Counted from the stretch's first letter, positions 36,769 to 45,331 are shown. The stretch is DNA of 64,000 nucleotides from Paenibacillus sp. P25 (GCA_024704175.1 CP085629.1:3534001-3598000); one strand, 5' to 3'. Numbers and translations: made by a program. The notes: generated from the sequence alone by a model not told the origin.

Positions 36769-37538
36769 TTAATCGAAAACCTGCAGCACCGACCGTCCCC
36801 CGTCCACGACGAGGTTCGCCCCGGCAACGAAGCCCGCCTCATCCGAGGCCAGAAAAACCGCCGCATTTGCCACATCCTCCGGCTTGCCGAAGCGTCCGAC
36901 CGGGTGGGCGGCGAGCATCGCCTTCCGCTTCTCTTCCCGGTTCGGGAAGGACTGCATATACTTCTCGGCCAGTGGAGTTTCGATATACCCTGGACTGATC
37001 GTATTCGCCCGGATGCCTGCGCCGCCGAAATCGACACAGATTCCTTGCATCATCGCGTTCATCCCTGCCTTGGAGGCGTGATACGGAAAATGGTTCTTCT
37101 GCGTTCTCGCCGTATGGGTCGAGGAAATGCCGACAATGCTGCCTCCCCCTGCTCCAGCATGACCGGGATCGCGTGCTTGCAGCAGTACCAGGCGGTCTTC
37201 AAATTGGAATTCATCACGTAATCCCAAGCGGCATCGTCCGCCGCAACCACGTTCGAGCTATGGGTCACTCCGGCGTTGCACACCAGAATATGCAGCGCGC
37301 CGAAACGGCGTTTGGCGGCCTCCATCAATTCCTTCACGCCGGGTTCCTCCCGGATGTCAGCCTTGGCGAACAAGGCGGTGCCGCCCGCCTGAGCAATCTC
37401 GAAGGCAACCCGCTCGCCGTGATCCGAGATGTCGTTCACGACGACCGAAGCGCCTTCCGCCGCGAATTTTCGCGCGATTGCCTCTCCGATCCCGGAGCCC
37501 GCTCCGGTGACGATAGCCGTCTTAGACTTCAATCTCAT
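36769..37538 (-). CDS. short-chain dehydrogenase/reductase, likely a sugar dehydrogenase (frameshifted)
   Basis: About 257 residues with one frame change near 37150. The cofactor motif is TGAGSGIGEAIA; NAGV is near residue 90 and the catalytic SxnYxxxK is in THTARTQKNHFPYHASKAGM. The start at 37538 has GGAGGGTGAAG. It overlaps the end of the GH78 gene by 17 bases and precedes the fucosidase, so L-rhamnose or L-fucose 1-dehydrogenase is a reasonable inference, feeding sugar-acid dehydration. Sequence alone fits many SDR substrates. Confidence 0.85.
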
Positions 37539-40199
37539 AAGCTTCACCCTCCGTCCTTTCCTGCTCTCCAGGGGACCCGGCCAGCACCGCGTGGAAGGTG
37601 TAGCTTCCGGAGCCTGCGCTGTATACGTCTGCGCCGTTTTCCGTTCGCTAGCGACCGGAGTCCCCGGCTTTCCAGCTCTTCGCCGTTCCGCACGGCGCCG
37701 GGTACATAGACCGTGGCGGTGGTATTCACCGGAATCTGCACGTGCATGACGAAATCCGAGCGGTCCCGCCTCCATTCCACGCGAATTTGACCGTAGACCG
37801 ACCCGAACTCGCCCGAAGCGAACCGGAGCCCGCCGCCCGGACGCGGTCGGATGACCGAATGCTTAAAGCCCGGCCGGTTCTCGTCCGTGTCGATACCGAG
37901 GATCGTCTGATACATCCACTCGCCGACGGAGCCGAGGGAATAGTGGTTGAACGAATTCATGCCCGGGTTCTGGAAGCCGCCCGTTTCCGTCCAGGCGTCC
38001 CAGCGCTCCCAGATGGTCGTCGCCCCGTGCTTGACCGAATACAGCCAGGATGGAAACGTATCCTGATTCAGCGACGCGTAGGCGATGTCCTCTCTGCCGG
38101 CCGCCGTTAAGGCCGGCAGCAAGTACCCGACTCCGAGAAAGCCGGTCGTCAGATGATAGCCGCGCCGCTCGATATCTTCCGCCAGATGCCGGACCGCAAG
38201 CCCCCGCGCGCCTCCGTCAGCAGATTCATCCGCAGGGCCAGCACATAGACCGTCTGCGTGTCGCCTTTGATGCGCCCCGACCCATCGACGAACGCCGCCA
38301 TGAAGGCCTTCTTGATCTTCTCGAACAAATCCGCATATGTTCTTGCGTCCTCTTCCCTGCCAAGCGCTGCGCCGTCTTGGAAAGCAGACTCGTGCTGTAG
38401 GCGAAATAAGCGGTATCCAGCACATCCTTCGGCGTATCCGCATCGATCGACAGCCAGTCCCCGTAATTCGAGTATCCCGGCCGGATCAAGTTCACTGTAT
38501 TCGCTTTCAAATATTCCACCCAGCGGACCATCGCCGGATAACAGCTCTCCAGCATTCTCCGGTCGCCGTACACCTGATAAACGGTCCACGGAATGATCAC
38601 CCCGGCGTCGCCCCAGCCCCCGTTGTCCGGCGCATGCCAGTTCAGCTCCGTGTTGTTGTTCTTGAACTCCATCCAGCCCCCGTCCGGCGCCACATCGGGA
38701 AAGGCGCCCGAAGGTCGCTGGGCGTCGATCACATCGATCATATATTTATGGAAAAAGCGTCCGACATCCCTGTTATAACTGGCCGTACGGGCGAAAATCT
38801 GCGCGTCCCCCGTCCAGCCGAGCCGTTCGTCGCGCGCGGGCAGTCGGTCGGCACGCTGAGGAAGTTGCCCCGCGCCCCATTCGATATTGCTCAGAAGCTT
38901 GTTGAGCATCACGCTCGAAGTGGTAAGCCGGCCCGTCCGGGGCACAGCCGAGTGCACTACCCGGCCGATTACGGTCTGCAGCGTAGGCGGATGCGGCAGT
39001 CCTGCGACCTCCACATACCGGAACCCATGGAATGTAAAATGAGGCTCGAATTCGCATTCCCCGCCCCACCGCCGAGAATATAGGTTTCCTGCTGTACTGC
39101 CTCACGCAAATTCGTCGTATACAAGGTGCCGTCTTCGTTCAGCATCTCTGCGCAGCTGACGGTAATCTCCTGGCCTTCAGGTCCGCCTTCCACGCGAAGC
39201 CGAACCCAGCCGACCATATTTTGCCCCATATCGAACAGGTAGGTGCCGCGCGGCGTTTTCTTCAGGCTGACCGGCAGCGGCTCCTTCATGACCCGAACGG
39301 GAGGATCGACCTGCGCCGTTACCCTGCCGCCGTAGCTCTCCATCACGACGGGCGCCTCCCAAGCGCTGTCGTCAAAGCCCGGCAGAGTCCATCCGTGCGG
39401 CTCCAGGCGGGCGTCGTAGGTTTCACCTTTGAGCAGGTCGGAGTAGAGAATCGGACCGGCCATCGTTTTCCACGATTCGTCGCTCACAATGACTTGCCTC
39501 GAACCGTCCTCATATTCGATGTGAAGCTCCAGCAGCAGGTGAGGATTGTCCCCATACCGGTTCGGGCCGAACATGCCCACATGCCCGGCATACCACCCCG
39601 TGCCGAGAATCGCGCCAAGGGCGCGTCGCCTACACCTAAATACGAGGTGACCTCATAGGTCTGGTACTGCACCCGGATGCCGTAATCCGTCCAGCCGGGG
39701 GCAAATAGTCCTCGCCCACCCGTTCGCCGTTCAGATGCAGCTCATATACGCCCAAGGCGGTTGCATAAAGGAAGGCCTGGCGGACCGGCTTCTCGACGCG
39801 AAACGCAGTCCTAAGGTAAGGGGACGGCAGCAGCGGCATGCCCTCGGGCCTTGCCCTGCCAATCCAGCGCGCCTTCCATTCTTCCTGAGTCAAAAAGCCG
39901 GTCGACCAGCGGGCCGTCCCGCTCCAGCCGGACGCGGAGCCGTGCTTATCCCAGACGCGGACCTTCCAGTAATAAACGCGTCTTGGTTCAAGAGGAGCTC
40001 CTTCATACACGACATGGACGGACTCGCCCGAAAGCACCTTCCCGCTGTTCCAAACGTCGCTGCTTTGTTCGTTCAATAGCTCCGGCCGGGTTGCGGCCAG
40101 GATTTGATAGGCCGTCTGGTACTGGCCGTCTTCTTCCGATTCCATCATCCAGCTAAGCCGCGGCGCTATGTACTCCGTTTTCAATTCGGACACTCTCAT
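37522..40199 (-). CDS. GH78 alpha-L-rhamnosidase (frameshifted)
   Basis: About 890 residues when joined. The ATG at 40199 has GGGGAAG upstream. The N-terminal beta domains contain AYQILAATRPELL and YYWKVRVWDKHG; FGPNRYGDNPHLLLEL is the rhamnosidase N domain. The helical barrel has DCPARDERLGWTGDAQIFAR (about residue 455, catalytic acid region) and DNGGWGDAGVIIPW (about 530). WERWDAWTETGGFQNPGMNS and FNHYSLGSVGEWMYQ follow. The C-terminal SGSYTFHAVL is recovered only after a shift near 37640, giving a stop at 37522 within the SDR start. Other changes lie near 39690, 39600, 39060, 38870, 38370 and 38210. It removes terminal alpha-L-rhamnose and leads a six-gene operon. Confidence 0.93.
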
Positions 40200-40221
40200 C
40201 GTCTTCTCCCCTTCCGGTTTC

Positions 40222-40277
40222 AGTCTAATGGAAAGCCGGCGGGCGATTATAGGCCGAATTTATCGTTTTTATAGGGG
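40222..40277 (-). promoter_or_regulatory. activator-type promoter of the GH78-led operon
   Basis: On the minus strand CCCCTATA (40270-40277), 16 bases, CCTATAATC (40245-40253), 17 bases, TAGACT (40222-40227). Box identity and all spacings equal those in front of the importer ATPase at 23835-23890. A GGGGAAGACG ribosome site and the GH78 ATG follow within 25 bases of the -10. The rest of 40278-40535 holds no gene that I can see. Confidence 0.7.
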
Positions 40278-40535
40278 GCGTCTTTCACCAGGGGGTTAAA
40301 AGGGTGCTGTGTATACCTTGGAGCGGGCGAGGGCATGAGTATAGGGTTCCCACCGCTGTATAAATCGTGTTTTGATGAAAGGGTCTTGGCGGTAAAAAAC
40401 ACGATTTTAAAGGCGGACGCCGAAGCTTTTCCATCCTATACCCAAGCCCTCTTGGATCTACATGGGATGCTGGTCGCTGCTTTTTCTTTTTTTACTCCGT
40501 GTCTTCGATTCGGGGATCGTAAAAATTATTCAATT

Positions 40536-40708
40536 TTAGTCCTCATATTTTTTTAGCGGCATACCTACGAATTCTTTAAACGAACAAATTTGATCATTCT
40601 TGAATTCAAAAGCGACAGCAAGCTCATTTCGATACGGCTGGTTGCTTAAAGTCCCTTCAGATTGAAATACAACAATCCCAAACCGATCATCCTGAAGTTC
40701 TATTAAGG
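40536..40708 (-). pseudogene. SnoaL/NTF2-like protein, C-terminal fragment
   Basis: Only the last about 55 residues remain: LIELQDDRFGIVVFQSEGTL, then PYRNELAVAFEFKND and a C-terminal KKYED. The pattern of two beta strands with PYRN and FEF resembles ketosteroid-isomerase/SnoaL-like folds. The frame upstream of about 40708 turns into the complement of another gene fragment, so the N-terminal half is missing. The stretch is AT-rich compared with the flanking operons. Confidence 0.45.
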
Positions 40709-40816
40709 TATGACGCCAAAATCGTAGAACCCGAAGAAGCAATAAACATAATGGAACGAAACATTACAATGATGAGACAACAATATTTCAATGTCCACCC
40801 GGATGGTGAAATATGA
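40709..40816 (+). pseudogene. unidentified gene, C-terminal fragment
   Basis: A short open frame on the plus strand ends at a TGA at 40814-40816 and reads YDAKIVEPEEAINIMERNIT, then MMRQQYFNVHPDGEI. It looks like a natural C-terminus but has no start or upstream part; it abuts the SnoaL-like fragment on the other strand. I do not recognise the family. Confidence 0.35.
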
Positions 40817-40863
40817 ACTCCGTTAGGTTAACGCCAGCGCCCAGTTTACAACTTTATTTTTAG

Positions 40864-41196
40864 CCCGGCAATCGACTCGGCGATGTGACGAGCGCGATTC
40901 AACGGCATGCGGAATCACACGGTTTCGGCGTCGTGCGCGACCTTCTCGCCCATGGCATCGGCCGCGACCTGCACGAGGAGCCGACCTATATGCATGTCGG
41001 CAAGCCCGGAAAAGGCCTCCGTCTCAAGGAAGGTATGGTGTTCACGATTGAGCCCATGATCACCGAAGGCACCTACTTCATGACAATCGATCCGGACGGC
41101 TGGACCGCACGGACGATGGACAACAAGCTCGCCGCCCAATACGAGCATACGATCGCCATCACAGCTGATGGTCCACAAATTTTGACCGCGCAATAG
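40864..41196 (+). pseudogene. map: methionine aminopeptidase type I, C-terminal fragment
   Basis: The reading starts abruptly at PGNRLGDVTSAIQRHAESHG right after an in-frame TAG and continues HGIGRDLHEEPTYMHVG, VFTIEPMITEG and AAQYEHTIAI, ending at a TAG at 41194-41196. These are the metal-ligand His and Glu motifs of Map; the first about 140 residues, including the two Asp ligands, are absent. No start codon or ribosome site is available, so this is a remnant. A terminator follows immediately. Confidence 0.85.
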
Positions 41197-41204
41197 AATA
41201 AATA

Positions 41205-41238
41205 GAGGTCGATCAACGAAATGGTCGACTTCTTTTTT
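41205..41238 (+). terminator. terminator after the map fragment
   Basis: GAGGTCGA pairs with TCGACTTC (one G-T pair) around a 12-base loop and is followed by TTTTTT. It marks the original end of the map gene. The stretch from here to 41450 shows no other feature. Confidence 0.7.
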
Positions 41239-41450
41239 CGTATTCGGCATAGCATCTTTCTTTATTCATTACAGGTGATCGTGTAAACGATATCCCGTCC
41301 CCCTCTTCAAATCGAAGCAAGTGTCGTTAATCAAGCAATTTCTTGTCCTTTATTTCGACTTCAGTCCCATTCCGTTAGCCTGCCCGTTACTTCAACGAAT
41401 TGAAGCAGAACGCCGCGGTGCCTGTCCCAGTATTACTCATTACCCTACCG

Positions 41451-41768
41451 CTACCCGTTCAATGGATTATCTTTCACTTGATGGGATGTCAGAAGTTCAA
41501 GCTCTCTTTTGGTTTCGGGATGAACCAATATTCTATCTGTAACGTTTAAAGTAGACTCTTTTACCTTTCTCCCCCATTGCCGTGAAAAAGATCGCCAATC
41601 ACATACCATCTCGATGACGTACTTCTTTGGCATGGGTAATGCCTCTTTTGTATTAGGGTTAATAACCCAATACTCCCAATGGTGCTTATTTTTACGCTGA
41701 TGTCGGAGCCATGCATATTTCCACTTTAGCTCGTCTTCTAGGTTTAATGGTTTTCCAGAGTAAGAATT
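41451..41768 (-). pseudogene. DUF5662-like protein, C-terminal fragment
   Basis: An open frame of about 105 residues begins directly after a TAG at 41769-41771 without a usable start. It reads LKWKYAWLRHQRKNKHHWEY, then WVINPNTKEALPMPKKYVIE, MVCDWRSFSRQWG, and ends in HQVKDNPLNG. This is the conserved C-terminal part of a small phage- and Bacillus-associated family (DUF5662). A T-box leader lies immediately upstream on the same strand, an odd neighbour for such a protein. Confidence 0.6.
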
Positions 41769-41786
41769 CTACTCTTCAGAAAGAAA

Positions 41787-42085
41787 ATAAAAAAATCCCA
41801 CCTCCAAGAACGATGTCTTGGGGACGAGATTTCGTCGTGGTGCCACCCCAGTTCGCTAATCTGTCTTCAGATTAGCCTCATCGAGTACGGCATGACAATG
41901 CATGATTATACTCTAAGCTCTGTAACAGGAGCTCCTGTCACACCATCCCCTGAACTGGCTCAAGTTCCGATGTGATGCTCAGAGACTTGGTTCAATAAGG
42001 TCTCCTTACTCCTTTTCAGCTACCGGAGTTCTCTAATAAAGTCCACCTTATTTACTCTTCTCGTCATTGCATTTGTTTAATTTTA
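41787..42085 (-). ncRNA. T-box riboswitch leader (orphan)
   Basis: Read on the minus strand, a stem I with an internal AATAAGGT/ACCTTATT helix (41994-42001 with 42045-42052) precedes the T-box TGGGGTGGCACCACG (41836-41850). Then comes a terminator whose arms AAATC, TCGTCC and CCAAGA pair with TCTTGG, AGGTGG and GATTT, with TTTTTTT to 41787. The specifier loop reads GAACCAAG (41986-41993), giving CCA (Pro) or ACC (Thr) as the candidate codon. T-boxes control aminoacyl-tRNA synthetase or amino-acid genes in response to uncharged tRNA. Here no such gene follows, only the truncated DUF5662 frame. Confidence 0.88.
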
Positions 42086-42171
42086 CCAACCTTATGTTGG
42101 GGTTGTAAATACAATATTGTGAAAGTATCCTTCCTCCTACTATGCTGCCCGATAGCGGAGCGGTACCTGAA

Positions 42172-42239
42172 GCAATGCAAATCGGCGATGGATCGGTTCC
42201 ATCGCCGCACTATCGCCTCCGTTAGCGGAGCATTGCTTG
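42172..42239. repeat. nested palindrome able to form a cruciform or long hairpin
   Basis: Outer arms AAGCAATGC (42172-42180) and GCATTGCTT (42231-42239) enclose a perfect CGGCGATGGA/TCCATCGCCG hairpin (42183-42207, 5-base loop) and a CTCCG/CGGAG hairpin (42216-42230). It is directly downstream of the XRE gene stop and may act as its terminator, but no T-run follows. It resembles dispersed palindromic elements of such genomes; no second copy was found in the window. Confidence 0.55.
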
Positions 42240-42247
42240 ATCTAGGA

Positions 42248-43168
42248 TTAGACTATCGCTTGATACCGGTCAAGCATAGATTCAACGGGACAACCCAGCC
42301 ACTCAAACATGTGTCTCGCCGGAAGGTCTTCGGGCAAAAAAGCTTCAATTCGGGGAAACATATGGTCGCTAACGGATATATGGATTTGGCGCAGGCGGAT
42401 GGGAAACCATTCCGAATCTTCTCCTTTACGGACGATGAGCATTTTTGACTCGGAAATAGGGTCCGCAGGCGACGCCGACTCATAATCCCAATAGGTTTTA
42501 AAATCTTTAAGCCGGTTAAACTCTTGCAGCAGCGTACGGTACCAAGCGTCGTAACGAAAATACATATTATGCTGCTTGAAGGTCTGAATGCCGTAAATCG
42601 CATGGGATTCCCACTTCCGGAATGATTCTGCGTTGAATGAGGACCGCTCGCGAATCGGATAATCGGGATTGAAATGGTTGTGCATCATATTATAACGGCC
42701 GTTGTGAAGCATATCATAAGTCACTTCATACAAACCCTGAAACATCGGATTCATGTCGGTAATATCAAACTTGTGGGTCGCAATGAATGCGGGGAGAGGC
42801 AGACCGCACAGGATCAGCTTGGCTTGTTCTAATGCCAGTTTAAGAGCGGATCCCGTCAATTCGTAATGTTCCGGGATATAGCCTGCGGCAAGCAGAAGAT
42901 CATTGCGTTCTGCTGTTGTACATTCCAGGTAATCGGCAATATCCAGGATGGCCGTCCGGGTTGGAATGCGTCTTGAGCGGCCGGACAATAGGTTTTTATA
43001 GGAAGTAAAAGCCACATCGTTCAGCTCTTGCTGAGTAAATCGTTTCAGCTCCGGGTGGGACTGGAGTTCGCGGTATTGCTGCTGGCGTTTGATTCGGACC
43101 GCTTCGATTTCACCAATCACTGCTTTTAAAACTTTTGTCTCCGAATCATCTTTGGATGAATAAAGCAT
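42248..43168 (-). CDS. XRE-family regulator with MmyB-like ligand-binding domain
   Basis: An intact 306-residue protein. The ATG at 43168 follows GGAGATGGACC. The helix-turn-helix (about 35-95) includes QELNDVAFTSYKNLLSGRSR and ILDIADYLECT. The C-terminal MmyB-like PAS-type domain contains PAFIATHKFDITDMNPMFQG and ISVSDHMFPRIEAFLPED. It is divergent from the oxidoreductase gene at 43307, and the shared intergenic region holds two matching operator-like repeats. Repression of itself and of the oxidoreductase, relieved by a small ligand, is inferred. GC content is visibly lower than in the sugar cluster, suggesting separate origin. Confidence 0.85.
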   Translation of the reverse strand: MLYSSKDDSETKVLKAVIGEIEAVRIKRQQQYRELQSHPELKRFTQQELNDVAFTSYKNLLSGRSRRIPTRTAILDIADYLECTTAERNDLLLAAGYIPEHYELTGSALKLALEQAKLILCGLPLPAFIATHKFDITDMNPMFQGLYEVTYDMLHNGRYNMMHNHFNPDYPIRERSSFNAESFRKWESHAIYGIQTFKQHNMYFRYDAWYRTLLQEFNRLKDFKTYWDYESASPADPISESKMLIVRKGEDSEWFPIRLRQIHISVSDHMFPRIEAFLPEDLPARHMFEWLGCPVESMLDRYQAIV

Positions 43169-43209
43169 GGTCCATCTCCTCTCAAGCTGCTTGGGTCCGG
43201 GAGGTGTAT

Positions 43210-43257
43210 TTTTACTCTTGGGTAAAAGATTGTAGAGAATTATACTCCTAAGTAAAT
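43210..43257 (+). promoter_or_regulatory. oxidoreductase promoter with paired XRE operators
   Basis: TTTTAC-TCTTGG-GTAAAA (43210-43227) is a perfect inverted repeat; TATACTCCTAAGTAAAT (43241-43257) is a second, related copy 30 bases on. TTGGGT (43218-43223), 17 bases and TATACT (43241-43246) form a plus-strand promoter, so one operator covers the -35 and the other the -10 element. The arrangement fits repression by the divergent XRE protein. Confidence 0.6.
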
Positions 43258-43306
43258 CCCCGGTCAATTCGGGATTTCATCCTATATCCGCTAAGGAGGA
43301 GCATGC

Positions 43307-44248
43307 ATGGTACGTGCAATCATCGCAGACCCGCTGGTTACAGAGCGGCTTATTATTAAGGAAGTAGAACCGCCGATCCCCCAGCCTTATGAGGCAATCG
43401 TTCAAGTGAAAGCCATTTCGCTAAACCGTGGTGAAATCAGGGATTCCTTGAGTGGGGACAAAAAGAAAAGACCAGGATGGGATTATTCAGGTATCGTGAT
43501 CGAACAGGCCAAGGACGGATCGGGGCCGGCAAAGGGAAGCCGTGTCGTCGGGTCGCTCCCTTCCGGCGCCTGGGCCGAACAAATTGCCGCCCGGACTTCC
43601 TTGATGTCTGAAATACCGGATTCGGTCTCTTTTGGCCAAGCATCCACTTTGCCCATCGCCGGTCTCAGCGCCCTATATGCGCTTAAGAAAAGGGGACTTC
43701 TTCTTGGAAAAAAGGTACTGATAACCGGATCGACGGGCGGGGTTGGCGTTTATGCCCACCAGCTCGCTGCACGGACCGGAGCATTCGTCGTTGGGACAGC
43801 CAGAACGGAAGAGAAGGCTGATCTGGTTCGCGGAGACGGGGCCAATAAGGTTGTTGTGGGTGAACTTGGCGAAGGAGCAGGGCAATTCGGCCCTTATGAT
43901 CTGATCATAGACACGGTTGGCGGGAATACGCTAGCGAGTCTTTTATCCCATCTGGGACCTGAAGGTGTTTGTGTAACGATGGGCTATTCCAGCTCCCCAT
44001 TTTCTTCCATTGATGTTAGGGATTTAATTCATACGGGCCGGACGAGTTTATATGGGATGTATCTGTTGGAAGAAATGAAGGGCTATTCAGTACCGGATGA
44101 TTTGCGGTATCTTTCAGAGCAAGTCGCAGAAGGAAACCTGATTCCCAGAATTGAGGTGGAAGCACCATGGACAGATATCAGAAGTATTGCGGATCAATTA
44201 ATGGAAAGGAAATATAGCGGAAAAGCAGTCTTGCATTTGGAAAATTAA
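43307..44248 (+). CDS. quinone oxidoreductase-like MDR family dehydrogenase
   Basis: An intact 313-residue protein; the start has AAGGAGGAGCATGC upstream. The N-terminal GroES-like domain has PPIPQPYEAIVQVKAISLNR and GWDYSGIVIE. The Rossmann domain has GSTGGVGVYAHQLAARTGAF and the NADPH-type GTAR. Zinc ligands of alcohol dehydrogenases are absent, pointing to an NADPH:quinone or enoyl reductase. It is the likely target of the divergent XRE/MmyB regulator and is transcribed alone up to the hairpin at 44297. Confidence 0.9.
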   Translation: MVRAIIADPLVTERLIIKEVEPPIPQPYEAIVQVKAISLNRGEIRDSLSGDKKKRPGWDYSGIVIEQAKDGSGPAKGSRVVGSLPSGAWAEQIAARTSLMSEIPDSVSFGQASTLPIAGLSALYALKKRGLLLGKKVLITGSTGGVGVYAHQLAARTGAFVVGTARTEEKADLVRGDGANKVVVGELGEGAGQFGPYDLIIDTVGGNTLASLLSHLGPEGVCVTMGYSSSPFSSIDVRDLIHTGRTSLYGMYLLEEMKGYSVPDDLRYLSEQVAEGNLIPRIEVEAPWTDIRSIADQLMERKYSGKAVLHLEN

Positions 44249-44296
44249 TACCCGTACAAAAAGAAACAAGAATCGACATCAATCGCGGTCGGAAAT

Positions 44297-44323
44297 ACCC
44301 GCAGCATGTTGACGCTGCGGGTT
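44297..44323 (+). terminator. hairpin after the MDR oxidoreductase
   Basis: ACCCGCAGC and GCTGCGGGT form a perfect 9-base stem with a 9-base loop, followed by TTCC on the plus strand. The rest of 44249-44511 shows no supportable gene; a 65-codon minus-strand frame there has no ribosome site or family resemblance. Confidence 0.65.
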
Positions 44324-44511
44324 TCCTGCCCCCTCTACCTGACCATCCGGAGCATCATGTTGGAGCTTTCCCACAATAAACAGAACTGTCGTTATCCATA
44401 CGAAGTGCGCATGGGGATTTAAGCGGAATTCCTGGTACAAGTTATAGGCCGTTCTCGAATCTGACGCATCTTTCACCCGAACACACTAGATTCTTTCCCG
44501 GGTTGAGCCGG

Positions 44512-45147
44512 CTATTTTCCGCCGTAGATGCCCATGGCCTTGAGCCAGGTTACGGCCATGAGCGTGTCGCCCAGCGAAGTCATGTGCACGCCGTCGGTAG
44601 TGAGGTCTTGGCCGGTTTCGCAGCGGATGAATTCAAGGAACGCCTCGTGCGTCGGGACCAGGACGGCATCAAATTCCTCCGCCAGGCGGTTCACGGTTTC
44701 CACATAGGGCCGAACCAGCCGGTTGCCCGCCGAGTCCGGATCTTCTTTCATGACGGTAGGCTGCATCAGGATCAGACGGCAGTCCGGCGGCTTCTTCGTT
44801 TGCGCGAGCAGGCCGCGGTACACCGCCTCGAACCGTTCCGGGTACACCTGCTCCAGGTCCGGCGAATCCAGTCGCCGCCAAACATCATTGATGCCGATAG
44901 AGACGGACACCCACTGCGGCCGGTGGTCCAGCACGTCGAACATCCATCTTTTTTCCAGATCGGTCACACGGTTGCCGGAAATCCCTTCGTTTATAATTTT
45001 GAGTGACAATGCAGGATAGGCCGCCGTGAGAAAGTCATGCAGGATCCGCACATATCCCGTCCCCAGCTTCAGAGGGTCCTTCCTTCTTCCTTTGTCCGTG
45101 ATGCTGTCCCCGATAAATACGATTTTGTCCTTCGCTTTAAACGGCAT
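44512..45147 (-). CDS. SGNH/GDSL hydrolase, rhamnogalacturonan acetylesterase-like
   Basis: An intact 211-residue cytoplasmic-type protein. The ATG at 45147 is chosen because GGGAGG lies at the right distance; an upstream in-frame start lacks one. Block I has FIGDSITD with Ser15, block II EGISGNRV, block III GINDVWRR, and block V DGVHMTSLGD with the catalytic Asp/His. Such enzymes deacetylate rhamnogalacturonan or other sugars. It is divergent from the GH43-like/GH78 pair and has its own promoter at 45202-45230. Deacetylation of imported oligosaccharide is inferred. Confidence 0.88.
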   Translation of the reverse strand: MPFKAKDKIVFIGDSITDKGRRKDPLKLGTGYVRILHDFLTAAYPALSLKIINEGISGNRVTDLEKRWMFDVLDHRPQWVSVSIGINDVWRRLDSPDLEQVYPERFEAVYRGLLAQTKKPPDCRLILMQPTVMKEDPDSAGNRLVRPYVETVNRLAEEFDAVLVPTHEAFLEFIRCETGQDLTTDGVHMTSLGDTLMAVTWLKAMGIYGGK

Positions 45148-45201
45148 CGTAACGCCTCCCATCGAATCATTCCCCTTCTGTGAAGAAGGCATATCGTCCC
45201 C

Positions 45202-45230
45202 ATCCTACGTCCGCCTCCGGGCGGCGTCAA
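45202..45230 (-). promoter_or_regulatory. sigma-A promoter of the SGNH hydrolase gene
   Basis: TTGACG (45225-45230), 17 bases and TAGGAT (45202-45207) on the minus strand, about 55 bases ahead of the start codon. Unlike the other cluster promoters it has a good -35 and no CCTATA boxes. Confidence 0.6.
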
Positions 45231-45258
45231 TGCAGCGGCCAAGGGAAGATATGATCCG

Positions 45259-45331
45259 CCTATATACAGGGTCCAATTCCCCCGAATCCGGTTCAGTCGC
45301 GATAGTAATCTTAGACGTGAAAACGAATTCA
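45259..45331 (+). promoter_or_regulatory. control region of the GH43-like/GH78 pair, with a near-consensus cre box
   Basis: On the plus strand CCTATA begins at 45259 and CCCGAATCC lies 22 bases later, a weak version of the double box seen at other cluster promoters; GATAGT/TAGTAA near 45301-45308 could be the -10. GTGAAAACGAATTCA (45317-45331) matches cre at every position but the first. Order and spacing (box, -10, cre, start) mirror the importer operon. Confidence 0.45.

Noticed and set aside
40335..40556. 73-codon plus-strand frame downstream of the GH78 promoter
   Set aside because: No ribosome site, no family resemblance, and it runs into the complement of the SnoaL-like fragment.
41321..41542. 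73-codon plus-strand frame between the map and DUF5662 remnants
   Set aside because: Its end is antisense to the DUF5662 fragment and its start lacks a ribosome site.
44279..44476. 65-codon minus-strand frame between the MDR and SGNH genes
   Set aside because: It contains the MDR terminator hairpin, has no ribosome site and matches no family.
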